This document shows positions 36,094 through 43,022 of a stretch of 46,799 nt of DNA, piece after piece. This DNA comes from an uncultured bacterium. Lineage in GTDB: Bacteria > Cyanobacteriota > Vampirovibrionia > Obscuribacterales > Obscuribacteraceae. Positions within the stretch are counted from its first letter, which is position 1. Each line of letters begins with the position of its first letter. The notes under the pieces were generated by a model. It did no database searches, had not been told where the DNA came from, and saw nothing but the letters and a program-made list of their open reading frames with translations. A program made the position numbers and the translations under genes. Location of the stretch: positions 1 to 46,799 of the forward strand of contig CAJXZK010000005.1 in the NCBI GenBank assembly GCA_913063055.1. Reading direction: 5' to 3'.

Positions 36094-36909
36094 GTGAGCC
36101 AGTTTCTATCAAACTACCGCGATTTTCTTAAACAAGCTACCAAGAGCGATAAGTATCATGGTTTTGACGTGAGAGCCCTTGTCAGAGTGGAGCCAATGTT
36201 GAGCTTCCTCTTTCATGATTGGTGGCGAGTAGAGTTTAACGGCTTGGAGAAACTGCCAAAAGAGGGACCTGCACTTATTGTTGGTAACTCAGGAAGCTTT
36301 TTGCCTTGGCCGGCAACAATGTTGCTTTATGCTCTGATGTCCTCCCGGGTCAATCCTAGACGGTTGCACATCGTAGCTGATATGGATTGGATCAAAGACG
36401 AGAGGTTGTTCGCTTCTTTCTTGGAACTTGGATTTGTACCCTTTTCGTCAGCTAATATGAAACGGCTATTCGCCAAGGGCGAACTTGTTGCCATCTTCCC
36501 CGAAGGAGCTGCTGGTCTAGCGCGGCCATTTTCTGCTCGTGAAAGGTTGATTGAGTTTGACTGGGTCAAACTTTTGCCAGCGGTTGAAGAAGGAGTACCA
36601 ATTTTCCCAATCGCCACTCTTGGCTGCGATGAGGCAATCCCAGTGCTAACAAACCTGGATGCCATTGCGAAGATGCTCAATCTTCCTTCCTTCCCGATTA
36701 CTCCCTTCTTCCCCTGGCTGCCATTCCCGTTCAATCTAGCCTCACTTCCAACTAAGTGGAATATGAGTATTCTCAAGCCGCTATCTTATGAGAAGGCTGA
36801 GGATAGAGACTTGATTGAAGAAACTTCCATGAAGCAATCACAATTTGCTGAAGGGGAGATTCAAGCAGAATTGAATCGGTTGCTGCGGCAGAGATGGCGC
36901 GCTAAGTAA
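36094..36909 (+). CDS. Degenerate acyltransferase paralogue lacking the catalytic His and Asp
   Basis: 271 residues, clearly related to the preceding gene: FHDWWRVEFNGLEKLPKEGPA, FPEGAAGLARPFSARERL, IFPIATLGCDEAIP and FPWLPFPF all have counterparts there. The catalytic block has become GNSGSFLPWPA, so His84 aligns with Ser66 and Asp91 with Pro73. The frame is intact and ordinary, so this looks like a maintained pseudoenzyme, perhaps a regulatory or heteromeric partner, and not a decaying gene. The GTG at 36094 has GAGG 8 nt upstream; an in-frame TTG at 36064 lacks support. A tandem repeat array starts 11 bp after the stop. Confidence 0.82.
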   Translation: MSQFLSNYRDFLKQATKSDKYHGFDVRALVRVEPMLSFLFHDWWRVEFNGLEKLPKEGPALIVGNSGSFLPWPATMLLYALMSSRVNPRRLHIVADMDWIKDERLFASFLELGFVPFSSANMKRLFAKGELVAIFPEGAAGLARPFSARERLIEFDWVKLLPAVEEGVPIFPIATLGCDEAIPVLTNLDAIAKMLNLPSFPITPFFPWLPFPFNLASLPTKWNMSILKPLSYEKAEDRDLIEETSMKQSQFAEGEIQAELNRLLRQRWRAK

Positions 36910-36920
36910 GTTTTTTAAAG

Positions 36921-37159
36921 TCAGAGCGATATCGGTCTAACTTGGATCCGAATAAGTCAGAGCGATATCGGTCTAACCTGGATCCGAATAAGTCAGAGCA
37001 ATATCGGTCTAACCTGGATCCGAATAAGTCAGAGCAATATCGGTCTAACTTGGATCCAAATCAGTCAGAGCAATATCGGTCTAACTTGGATCCGAATAAG
37101 TCAGAGCGATATCGGGCTAACTTGGATCCAAACAAGTCAGAGCGATATCGGTCTAACTT
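36921..37159 (+). repeat. 36-bp tandem repeat array, 6.6 copies
   Basis: Units start at 36921, 36957, 36993, 37029, 37065, 37101 and 37137; the last stops after 23 bases. Units differ at only a few positions (GCGAT/GCAAT, AACTTGG/AACCTGG, CCGAATAAG/CCAAATCAG/CCAAACAAG, GGTCT/GGGCT). Each holds the dyads CGATATCG (in G-type units) and a GGATCC-centred one. Because 36 is divisible by 3, one frame reads a 12-residue repeat LDPNKSERYRSN through to a stop at 37185-37187, but it has no ATG, only internal TTG codons and no ribosome-binding site. Another plus frame is also open. I therefore list it as a repeat, with coding status open. Confidence 0.95.
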
Positions 37160-37233
37160 CCTCAAGCAAAATTCCCAATTGAACTAATTCTTCAGTCGCG
37201 ACGTTTATAAAAGTGGGCTTGGAGATTGTTGCT

Positions 37234-38046
37234 ATGACAGACAAAGTAGTTGATTCTCTTTTGGACGAAGTTTGGACCGCCTTTCAGTTGCTGGTGAGGA
37301 CAGATGCTGATGCCGCAGATTTGCTCTATCAATATCTTGTTGAGTCAAATGAGATGATTTGTGGCTGTTCTCCTTCCCTGACCACTCACAAGCGAGGGTC
37401 GCGCTTTTATACTTGCCACCATTGTAGAAATGATTTCTGGCTGACCTCAGGTACTGCCTTAGATGGCGTTGTAAAGCTGAGGGCCTGGTTGGCAGCAATT
37501 TTCTTCAAAGATCAAGGCGTGGCAATTAGCGCTGCTCGGCTATCCCGCTTGGTGTCTGTAGCGCCAAGCACGGCTCTAAATATCCACAAGACGTTGGCGC
37601 TGGTTGTCTGTGATGAGATGTCTGAAGCTGTTACGGTTTCTGCCTCTTGGTTTAGTCAGATAATTTTTAAGCGTAGTACTCAAACTCCTGCTCAGTGCCA
37701 TCCACGCGCTGAGCTTGTTGAGCCCGAGGTCGCGTCATCTCCCTTAACACCCGATCCGTCCTCGCGCGGGAATTGGGAGCAGACACTGTTTGATTTCGAT
37801 TTGGTGCCGGCGAAAGTAAGGCTAGCTGTGTCTCAGTTTATTGGCTTTATTGCTCAAGAGTTTCATGGCATAAGTAAAAAGTGCTTACAGCTTTATCTGG
37901 CCTCCTTTTGGTGCACTTTTGACTCAATTCGCTGGGCACCAGGCGCATTACTTAGGGCATGTCTTAGACACGCTCCGATTCGCTATGAACAGGTCAAGAA
38001 CTTTGTGTCACCTACCAAGGTGCTAATTATGTTGCCGTTTTTGTGA
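37234..38046 (+). CDS. IS1595-type transposase-derived protein lacking the DDE core
   Basis: 270 residues. The N-terminus matches the zinc-ribbon and HTH head of IS1595/ISXO2 transposases: cysteines 43, 45, 61, 64 (CGC...CHHC; first knuckle CxC, not CxxC), FWLTSGTALDG, a WLAAIFF helix and an HTH about 93-120 (AARLSRLVSVAPSTALNIHK). The C-terminus (FHGISKKCLQLYLASFWCTFD) resembles the HGVSKKHLQxYLDEFxFRFN end of those transposases. Between them, where about 130 residues of DDE catalytic core belong, there are only ~65 residues of unrelated, Pro/Ser-rich sequence. Not a working transposase; possibly a domesticated DNA-binding protein. ATG 37234 has GGAG 9 nt upstream; GTG 37213 is the alternative. 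No terminal inverted repeats found. Confidence 0.72.
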   Translation: MTDKVVDSLLDEVWTAFQLLVRTDADAADLLYQYLVESNEMICGCSPSLTTHKRGSRFYTCHHCRNDFWLTSGTALDGVVKLRAWLAAIFFKDQGVAISAARLSRLVSVAPSTALNIHKTLALVVCDEMSEAVTVSASWFSQIIFKRSTQTPAQCHPRAELVEPEVASSPLTPDPSSRGNWEQTLFDFDLVPAKVRLAVSQFIGFIAQEFHGISKKCLQLYLASFWCTFDSIRWAPGALLRACLRHAPIRYEQVKNFVSPTKVLIMLPFL

Positions 38047-38075
38047 CTACTCCCGATTTTAGATTGGCTTCATCC

Positions 38076-38095
38076 CTGACTTCCAGTCAGTTTCA
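38076..38095 (+). terminator. Weak intrinsic terminator after the transposase-like gene
   Basis: CTGACT (38076-38081), loop TCC, AGTCAG (38085-38090), then TTTCATT, 30 bp after the stop codon. Short AT-containing stem, so modest confidence. Confidence 0.4.
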
Positions 38096-38166
38096 TTGCT
38101 TCTGATTAACCTCCTATTTCGTTACGCTTGGTGGTAAAGATAATAGAGAGTTGTAGTGGGAAGTTA

Positions 38167-38907
38167 ATGATTATGTTCTTGTTCGACCGAAGCCATGTAA
38201 GGTGTCTAATTGTCGGTTTTTGGCTCGCCGCTTTGGTTTCTTTCACCGAGGCGCTTTCATCTTTCGCATATTATCGAGATTATGTACCGGCGAAATTGCT
38301 TGCAGCCGAAGCTATTCCGCAAAGGCTGGTTGCACTAGACTTTGGTCACGACTGGAAGTGCGAGGTTCTTCCCGGTATCACAGCAACGAATTTCGAAGGC
38401 CAATTTAGCATTGTCGGGCGCGATAGTCAGGGAAAGGATTGGAAAGTATCTGAGGATGAGTCTAGAGATTTCGGCGGCTCTTGTTACACTGCTGATGTTG
38501 ATGGTAATGGCAAACAAGATATTTTGCTTCACTTCCCCAATGCTTCTTGTGGCTATCCGTTCTCGAGTCTTGTCATTGTTTTTTTTGACCAAGAAGGTCG
38601 TCCTCACAGGGAAGAGGTTGTGAGTCGCTTTTCTGCAGAAAAGAATGGTGTTGCCGATGTTATTAGAGCTGCATCTCCTAAAAGAGCCTATATTTTACAG
38701 CAGGACCTCGCTTTCGGCCGCTTTGATAATCGTGACTGTGGCTACTGGCGCTGGTCTGCCCTGCGGGCTGAGAACTGTAAGCTGGTGGAAGTTAAGTCAG
38801 CATTTGAAACGAATTTTCCCTGTTATGTCTTCTTTACCAATCGACCTAATCATCTTCTCTCTCGGCATCATGAAGCTTTGGAGCGTCTTTTTCAGAAGAA
38901 GCCGTGA
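38167..38907 (+). CDS. Exported or membrane-anchored hypothetical protein with a calcium-loop-like motif
   Basis: 246 residues from ATG 38167, or 244 from ATG 38173; GGGAAG lies just upstream and better suits the second. An N-terminal hydrophobic helix (about 11-30) is a signal anchor. A motif TADVDGNGKQDILLHF (about 115-130) has the DxDGNGxxD pattern of EF-hand/dockerin or FG-GAP-type calcium loops, and cysteines are spread through the exported part. No family recognised. A strong terminator follows at 39046. Confidence 0.7.
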   Translation: MIMFLFDRSHVRCLIVGFWLAALVSFTEALSSFAYYRDYVPAKLLAAEAIPQRLVALDFGHDWKCEVLPGITATNFEGQFSIVGRDSQGKDWKVSEDESRDFGGSCYTADVDGNGKQDILLHFPNASCGYPFSSLVIVFFDQEGRPHREEVVSRFSAEKNGVADVIRAASPKRAYILQQDLAFGRFDNRDCGYWRWSALRAENCKLVEVKSAFETNFPCYVFFTNRPNHLLSRHHEALERLFQKKP

Positions 38908-39045
38908 GCATTGCGCCACTGTATTCGGTGGCTAATTGCTGCTGGAGAACGTAGATTTTATTTTTTCATTTTTCCCTTTTCGTGTTAGTCTCTTCATTTG
39001 CCTGGGCATGTTATATTCAGTAACTCTAAAATGAATTGTTCGTTG

Positions 39046-39084
39046 AAGCCCCGGTAAGACTCAGTCTTATTGGGGTTTCTCTTT
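39046..39084 (+). terminator. Intrinsic terminator, plus strand
   Basis: A stem with CCCC (39049-39052), a G:T pair step and TAAGAC (39055-39060) pairs across a TCA loop with GTCTTA (39064-39069) and GGGG (39072-39075), followed by TTTCTCTTTG. Long, nearly perfect; it lies 138 bp after the upstream gene. The 38908-39238 gap contains this hairpin and the opposing one but no gene. Confidence 0.85.
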
Positions 39085-39151
39085 GTCTATCTAGTTTCGT
39101 TTTTTGCTTTGGCTGTTTTCTTTTTTCTTTGACTCTTCGGCCTCATGCTAG

Positions 39152-39193
39152 AGAAAAAGAGGAAACAGTCTGGTGTTGAGACTGTTTCCTCTT
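39152..39193 (-). terminator. Intrinsic terminator, minus strand, after the first LRV gene
   Basis: AAGAGGAAACAGTCT (39157-39171) and its exact complement (39179-39193) form a 15-bp perfect stem with a 7-nt loop. On the minus strand it is followed by TTTTTCTC, and it lies 45 bp past the stop of the gene at 39239. Confidence 0.92.
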
Positions 39194-39238
39194 CTAATAG
39201 TTTCAGTTGTATTTTTTTTGACGACGGTATTGACTACC

Positions 39239-39931
39239 TCAGGCTGTTCGTAGCTGAGAAACTTCTCTCAGGATGCGGAACAGTGTAACCTGCGCCCGAT
39301 GTGCGACATATGGATTTTCATCTTCTGCCAAAACTCTTAGTACCGCTATTGGTACCGTGTAACTTTCGGCGATGCGGTGGCGTACGTCTGGATTTGGATC
39401 CCTTGCTAGTTTCCAGATGGTTTTGATTGAAGTATTGATATTTTCACCGACAGCGGCTCGTACTTGAGCGTCTTCATGGGTAGCGAGTCGCGCCAAGGTT
39501 GTGCTGTGAGTCCTCGGATTTTCAGCAATACGTTCGAGCAATTGGAGATTGGCATTGCGTGTGAGGTGTTCCAGCACTGGTGGTGGCGTGTTAGGGTTGA
39601 TTGCCAGCAGCCAGCGAATTTTTGCTGCTTCTAGGGCAGCCTGAGTATTTAACTGTCTTTCGCCAGCCTTCTTCTTCGTCTTTGACACGCCTTGTTCCGG
39701 TTGATAATCGCTTTCGCGGTTGCACAGTAACACTTTGAGCGCCTCCTTGATCTGCTTATCTGGTTGGTCCCAATGAAATGAGTACAGGAATGAAAGGTCG
39801 TACTCTTCATTGGACTTGCTCTTTCCGCGTCGGACTATTCTGAATAGATCGGAGAGAGCTGCGCCAGCGAGCTGGCTGGTAAGGTTTGGAAGCGATTTAT
39901 TTCCCTGGACATCAGGGTGCTTTTTCTTCAT
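39239..39931 (-). CDS. Leucine-rich-repeat-variant/HEAT-like protein 1
   Basis: 230 residues. The C-terminal half has four to five ~24-residue helical repeats of LRV/HEAT type: NPNTPPPVLEHLTRNANLQL, NPRTHSTTLARLATHEDAQV, NTSIKTIWKLARDPNPDVRH and TVPIAVLRVLAEDENPYVAHRA. The first ~100 residues are charged and not recognised. The last repeat's EDxNPY(V/I) plus RA..TL motif is shared with two neighbours at 40137 and 41572. Probable protein- or nucleic-acid-binding scaffold; no enzymatic motif and no Fe-S cysteines as found in nif-linked LRV protein. Own terminator at 39157-39193. Confidence 0.8.
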   Translation of the reverse strand: MKKKHPDVQGNKSLPNLTSQLAGAALSDLFRIVRRGKSKSNEEYDLSFLYSFHWDQPDKQIKEALKVLLCNRESDYQPEQGVSKTKKKAGERQLNTQAALEAAKIRWLLAINPNTPPPVLEHLTRNANLQLLERIAENPRTHSTTLARLATHEDAQVRAAVGENINTSIKTIWKLARDPNPDVRHRIAESYTVPIAVLRVLAEDENPYVAHRAQVTLFRILREVSQLRTA

Positions 39932-40061
39932 CCTGATTAAATTCCTGTATTAGCACGGGAGAGGTGCCTGTATCTATTATTCACGCCATGGCAGCAAAGC
40001 GTTTGCAGGATTTCCTATATATCAGTATAGGTTTTGCTAGGTTTCCCTTATTCTGCACGAG

Positions 40062-40094
40062 AAAGCGGACCATCGGCATAGGCTGGTCCGCTTT
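40062..40094. terminator. Bidirectional-looking intrinsic terminator after LRV gene 2
   Basis: AAAGCGGACCA (40062-40072) and TGGTCCGCTTT (40084-40094) make an 11-bp perfect stem with an 11-nt loop, 42 bp past the stop of the gene at 40137. The T-run is better on the plus strand (CTTTTTC) than on the minus (TTTCTC), although only the minus gene obviously needs it. Confidence 0.8.
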
Positions 40095-40136
40095 TTCTGG
40101 CGTTATGAGTTAGGGGCTGGCCGATGGTCGATTTAT

Positions 40137-40583
40137 TTAGCAGACTTTGGCAATCCCGGTGAGTGTTTGAAATAAGCGTTTGATGCCTTGCTGTGCCACT
40201 CCGCTGGCCCTGCGAGTAAACGAAATGACATTAACCTGGCCTCCTGAGCTCCCCTTGCGAATGTGACTGAGAGTGCGTTCTGCCTGGCAGGCGATATACG
40301 GATTGTCATCTTCGCTTAGGATGGTGAGCACTGAGATAGGAAGATTGGCATTCTCAGCCATAGTAAAGCGTAAGTCTATGTCTTTGTCTCTCGCCATTTC
40401 CAGAAGGGTGCACAGCGATGTACTAATGTTTTCTGCTACTGCTAGTCTAACTTCAAAGTTAGAACTCTTGCTTAAAATGGCCAGGGTTGAGGCCGGTGTT
40501 AGTTTGTTGGCCGCAATATACTCTTCGCTAAACTGCCTCTTGTCGCCTGACTTTTCGTTTGTGAATTGTAGACATGAACTCAT
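40137..40583 (-). CDS. Leucine-rich-repeat-variant/HEAT-like protein 2
   Basis: 148 residues from ATG 40581-40583, which has GAGGA 7 nt upstream; the frame is open 22 codons further without support. Three LRV-like repeats: LTPASTLAILSKSSNFEVRL, ISTSLCTLLEMARDKDIDLR and NLPISVLTILSEDDNPYIAC, then a basic, Ser/Gly-containing tail. It parallels the last three repeats of the neighbour at 39239 (same order and spacing) and ends with the shared EDDNPYI motif. Function unknown. Confidence 0.78.
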   Translation of the reverse strand: MSSCLQFTNEKSGDKRQFSEEYIAANKLTPASTLAILSKSSNFEVRLAVAENISTSLCTLLEMARDKDIDLRFTMAENANLPISVLTILSEDDNPYIACQAERTLSHIRKGSSGGQVNVISFTRRASGVAQQGIKRLFQTLTGIAKVC

Positions 40584-40750
40584 GGTGAGATCCTCACTTC
40601 GTATTAAGAGCTTTAAGGGGATGCTTTGCAATAGACGGTTGTGCCGCACACAAACCGCAATTGCTGGATTGCCATGAACTATCTATACAAACTTGAGATT
40701 TTTTCGACAATGCCTGTCTTTGCTCAATTTGCCGATGTTTTTATCGTCAA

Positions 40751-41293
40751 TTATTCGCTTTTGATTTTCAGGTTAGCCGACTTGAAGTGAGTGTCAGTCT
40801 GTCTATCCCAGATATCGACATAAACCTGGCTGGGTGCAGTTTCGCCTTTTTCAATAGCAAACCAGAGGTTTTTCAATTGTTCCCTGTTGCTGATTGTGCC
40901 AAATGTTTGTAGCGGATTGCCAGCTTGATCTTTGATATAAACCCAGGCGCGAGAGGAGTTTAGATGCTCTGCGAGAGGCTTTAGGTAGGTGGCGGGCTTA
41001 AATAGGTCATTGCTGAATGCTTGATAGTTTTCTATTGAAATCATAAAGCGCACCATAGCATCGCCGTCTGTAGTAACTAACGCGGGCTGTCCTAGAGTTG
41101 CTTGGGGGATGAGTTTGGCCAGATTGAGTTCTGGTGGGGCCAGTGAGTCGCGGTTAGCGTCGGCGCTATTGGTCTCAGCACTGTTATTCGAATCACTGGC
41201 TAGGGCTTGCTTAGCAAGAGGCTGCGGCAGAGAAACTAACACCGCAATTGTCGCGGCTAATTCAAAGATTCTTCTATGTGGGCCTTTATTCAC
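40751..41293 (-). CDS. Secreted hypothetical protein
   Basis: 180 residues. Signal peptide 1-32 (hydrophobic LAATIAVLVSLPQPLA, cleavage near ALA-SD), then an Asn/Ser/Asp-rich linker (about 34-50) and a domain with mixed strands and helices (ALVTTDGDAMVRFMISIENYQ, SRAWVYIKDQAGNPLQTFG, APSQVYVDIWDRQ). I do not recognise it. It lies between LRV genes 2 and 3 and may be transcribed with LRV gene 2 (168 bp gap, same strand). Confidence 0.7.
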   Translation of the reverse strand: MNKGPHRRIFELAATIAVLVSLPQPLAKQALASDSNNSAETNSADANRDSLAPPELNLAKLIPQATLGQPALVTTDGDAMVRFMISIENYQAFSNDLFKPATYLKPLAEHLNSSRAWVYIKDQAGNPLQTFGTISNREQLKNLWFAIEKGETAPSQVYVDIWDRQTDTHFKSANLKIKSE

Positions 41294-41315
41294 GAGGGTT
41301 TCCTTTTGTTATTCT

Positions 41316-41348
41316 GGGGTTTACAGAGGGTTTTTATTGGTAAACCCC
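41316..41348. promoter_or_regulatory. Inverted repeat upstream of the secreted hypothetical gene
   Basis: GGGGTTTAC (41316-41324) and GTAAACCCC (41340-41348) are perfect 9-bp arms separated by 15 bp, 23-55 bp upstream of the minus-strand start at 41293. It could be an operator or a leader hairpin. An alternative pairing AGAGGGTTT/AAACCCCTCT overlaps it. Confidence 0.45.
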
Positions 41349-41415
41349 TCTAGGCAAGAGGCTTGCTTGGCTCTACTGTGGTTATAGCGATACAAATTAA
41401 CAACGCTGGCCCAGT

Positions 41416-41443
41416 TTGCGTTTACTTCTAGCATCATTATAAA
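41416..41443 (+). promoter_or_regulatory. Possible promoter for LRV gene 3
   Basis: TTGCGT (41416-41421) and TATAAA (41438-41443) are 16 bp apart, giving a leader of about 120 nt before ATG 41572. Moderate boxes only. Confidence 0.4.
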
Positions 41444-41571
41444 TGCTGTTTTGAGCGCTTTTGCTATTGGTAAGAGGGTTTTAGGGCCCATGAAATGTTA
41501 CTGGTGCTAATTTCTGGGCATGCATTAGGAGTCATTGGGTATCCCGTTGTAACCACTCCAATGAGGCCCAG

Positions 41572-42060
41572 ATGTCCCAAAACGATAGTTCTTCATCCAA
41601 CTGCGACAAAGACCTTAAGGGTAGGCAGTGGATGGCCGTCAACGACCCAGACACACCGACTCAGGATCTTGAAATAATTGTCAGTACTGGTTGTCGAGGC
41701 CTCGTTAGGCGCGCCGCCGAGCATCCACGTGTTTCTGTCGAGCTCTTGACTGTTCTTTCCTCCCATGATGACCCCGAAATTAGAGCCGCGGTGGTAGACA
41801 ATCATCAAACCTCAATTGATTTGCACTGGAAGCTAGCTCAAGATAGCTGCGACGATGTGCGTTACGCGGTAGCCGAAAGCTATATCGTCAACATGGAAGT
41901 ACTTAGCTCTTTGCTTGAAGATTCGAACCCCTATATCAGCCATAGAGCCCGCGCCACCCTGAAGAAACGCAATGTTCAGTTTTGCCTCTCGTCTGACTTT
42001 ACCGAGAGTGGTCAGGGCAGACAGAACGAGAACAAAACAAGTAGTCAAGCTAGCGCCTAA
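41572..42060 (+). CDS. Leucine-rich-repeat-variant/HEAT-like protein 3
   Basis: 162 residues, ATG 41572 with GAGG 5 nt upstream. Four LRV-like repeats: TPTQDLEIIVSTGCRGLVRR, VSVELLTVLSSHDDPEIRAA, TSIDLHWKLAQDSCDDVRYA and VNMEVLSSLLEDSNPYISHR, then a hydrophilic tail. Aligns with the two minus-strand LRV genes through AVAESY-like and EDxNPYI-HRA-TL motifs, so the three are paralogues that have been duplicated and inverted locally. Function unknown. Confidence 0.8.
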   Translation: MSQNDSSSSNCDKDLKGRQWMAVNDPDTPTQDLEIIVSTGCRGLVRRAAEHPRVSVELLTVLSSHDDPEIRAAVVDNHQTSIDLHWKLAQDSCDDVRYAVAESYIVNMEVLSSLLEDSNPYISHRARATLKKRNVQFCLSSDFTESGQGRQNENKTSSQASA

Positions 42061-42086
42061 TCGGTTTTCAGGCTTAGCGCTTCAGG

Positions 42087-42134
42087 CTCTAAGTAAGACT
42101 CTAAGTAAGACTCTAAGTAAGACTCAAGTTAAGA
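42087..42134 (+). repeat. 12-bp tandem repeat, four copies
   Basis: CTCTAAGTAAGA occurs three times exactly (42087-42098, 42099-42110, 42111-42122), then once diverged (CTCAAGTTAAGA, 42123-42134), just after LRV gene 3. Contains stop codons, so non-coding in these frames. Confidence 0.95.
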
Positions 42135-42263
42135 CCGGCTGAGCTAAGTGGTCGCGCCGTCGGCCGGAAGTCTATAATGGTAGCTGCTAGTCTTGAAACT
42201 TCAAAGGTTTGAGTGCCAATTGATTGGGCATGAGGAGACTAGCGGGTACCGCTGTATTGGTGA

Positions 42264-42812
42264 GTGGCTGGAGTTATGGCCGAACCTGAATCTGGTAAGC
42301 AATCGCTTAGCTTTAGTTTTGATTCTTTGGCCGATGAACTAGAAGGCAAAGAGACTTCTGGTGGAGCGATAAAGAATCTGGCTGACAACTTGTTCGATGT
42401 TGTCTATGGTAGTCAGGCTGCGTCGGTGCAAACTGAGGAGCAGACAGACTTCTCTCTGTTTGGCCGCAGGCTAGCTCAAGATGTTCGCGTTGACTTTGGC
42501 GATGGGGCCGGGAAAATTCACCATCTCAACGGTGACCTGACAGTTTTTGGTGCCGATAGTTCGTTCACCCAGACGACTGATCAAGGTGGCTTCTTTAGAG
42601 TTGGCCCCAGTGAAGACAATCAAGTGATTTTTCACTTTCGCCTTGATGGTGAGATTGACATTATCGGGCCCGATTTTGATGACACACTGCACTTAATTTC
42701 AGCAGATGATTCGGCGAAAGTATGGCGTAATCAAGCTGGAACTATAGAGATAGCTCTAGACTTGAACAGTGGCAAAACCAAATTTACTCTCGGCCTCGCT
42801 TCATTGTTTTAA
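42264..42812 (+). CDS. Hypothetical beta-rich cytoplasmic protein
   Basis: 182 residues from GTG 42264, or 178 from ATG 42276; neither has an ideally spaced ribosome-binding site. No signal peptide or membrane helix. A helical, acidic N-terminus (about 1-55) is followed by a run of short beta-strands with regular Gly/Asp turns (VRVDFGDGAGKIHHLNGDLTVFG, VIFHFRLDGEIDIIG, GTIEIALDLNSGKTKFTLG). Not recognised. A TATAAT box at 42173-42178 without a good -35 may be its promoter. Convergent with the CPxCG gene, 15 bp apart. Confidence 0.65.
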   Translation: MAGVMAEPESGKQSLSFSFDSLADELEGKETSGGAIKNLADNLFDVVYGSQAASVQTEEQTDFSLFGRRLAQDVRVDFGDGAGKIHHLNGDLTVFGADSSFTQTTDQGGFFRVGPSEDNQVIFHFRLDGEIDIIGPDFDDTLHLISADDSAKVWRNQAGTIEIALDLNSGKTKFTLGLASLF

Positions 42813-42827
42813 GCCGAGATCTCATGA

Positions 42828-43016
42828 CTATATTTGGCCGCTGGTCTCAGCTTGAAACCCAGCAATGGCGCCGTCGTCCACCTCAAAATAGATGCTTATC
42901 GGATTGCAGCAAACTTCGCAATCTTCTACATACGTTTGACCACCGCCGGTGAGATCAAGCAGCATAGAGATTTTTTCCCAACAGTATGGGCAGGTGAAAA
43001 AGTACTCTTCGAGCAT
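42828..43016 (-). CDS. CPxCG-type Cys-rich small zinc-binding protein
   Basis: 62 residues. Matches the Cys_rich_CPXCG family: CPYCWEKISMLLDLTGGGQTYVEDCEVCCNPI with CxxC at 9-12 and CEVCC, then a short beta tail. Here the usual CPYCG is CPYCW. Probably a zinc ribbon of unknown role. ATG 43014-43016 is 6 bp after the stop of the gene upstream, so the two are in one operon. Confidence 0.85.
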   Translation of the reverse strand: MLEEYFFTCPYCWEKISMLLDLTGGGQTYVEDCEVCCNPISIYFEVDDGAIAGFQAETSGQI

Positions 43017-43022
43017 GGTTGA

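Noticed and set aside
36903..36920. Programmed frameshift (T6 run) joining the pseudo-acyltransferase to the repeat frame
   Set aside because: The stop codon precedes the T-run, and the repeat frame has its own stop at 36903-36905, leaving no window for a single shift.
36942..37187. Tandem-repeat frame as an independent protein
   Set aside because: It would have to start at an internal TTG with no ribosome-binding site; a second frame is equally open because the unit is 36 bp. Kept only as a repeat.
37160..38130. Complete insertion sequence around the transposase-like gene
   Set aside because: No terminal inverted repeats or target duplication seen by eye, and the catalytic core is absent.
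41918..41935. tRNA-like T-arm GGTTCGAATC on the minus strand
   Set aside because: It lies inside LRV gene 3 coding for the EDSNPYI motif; no acceptor stem or anticodon arm can be built around it.
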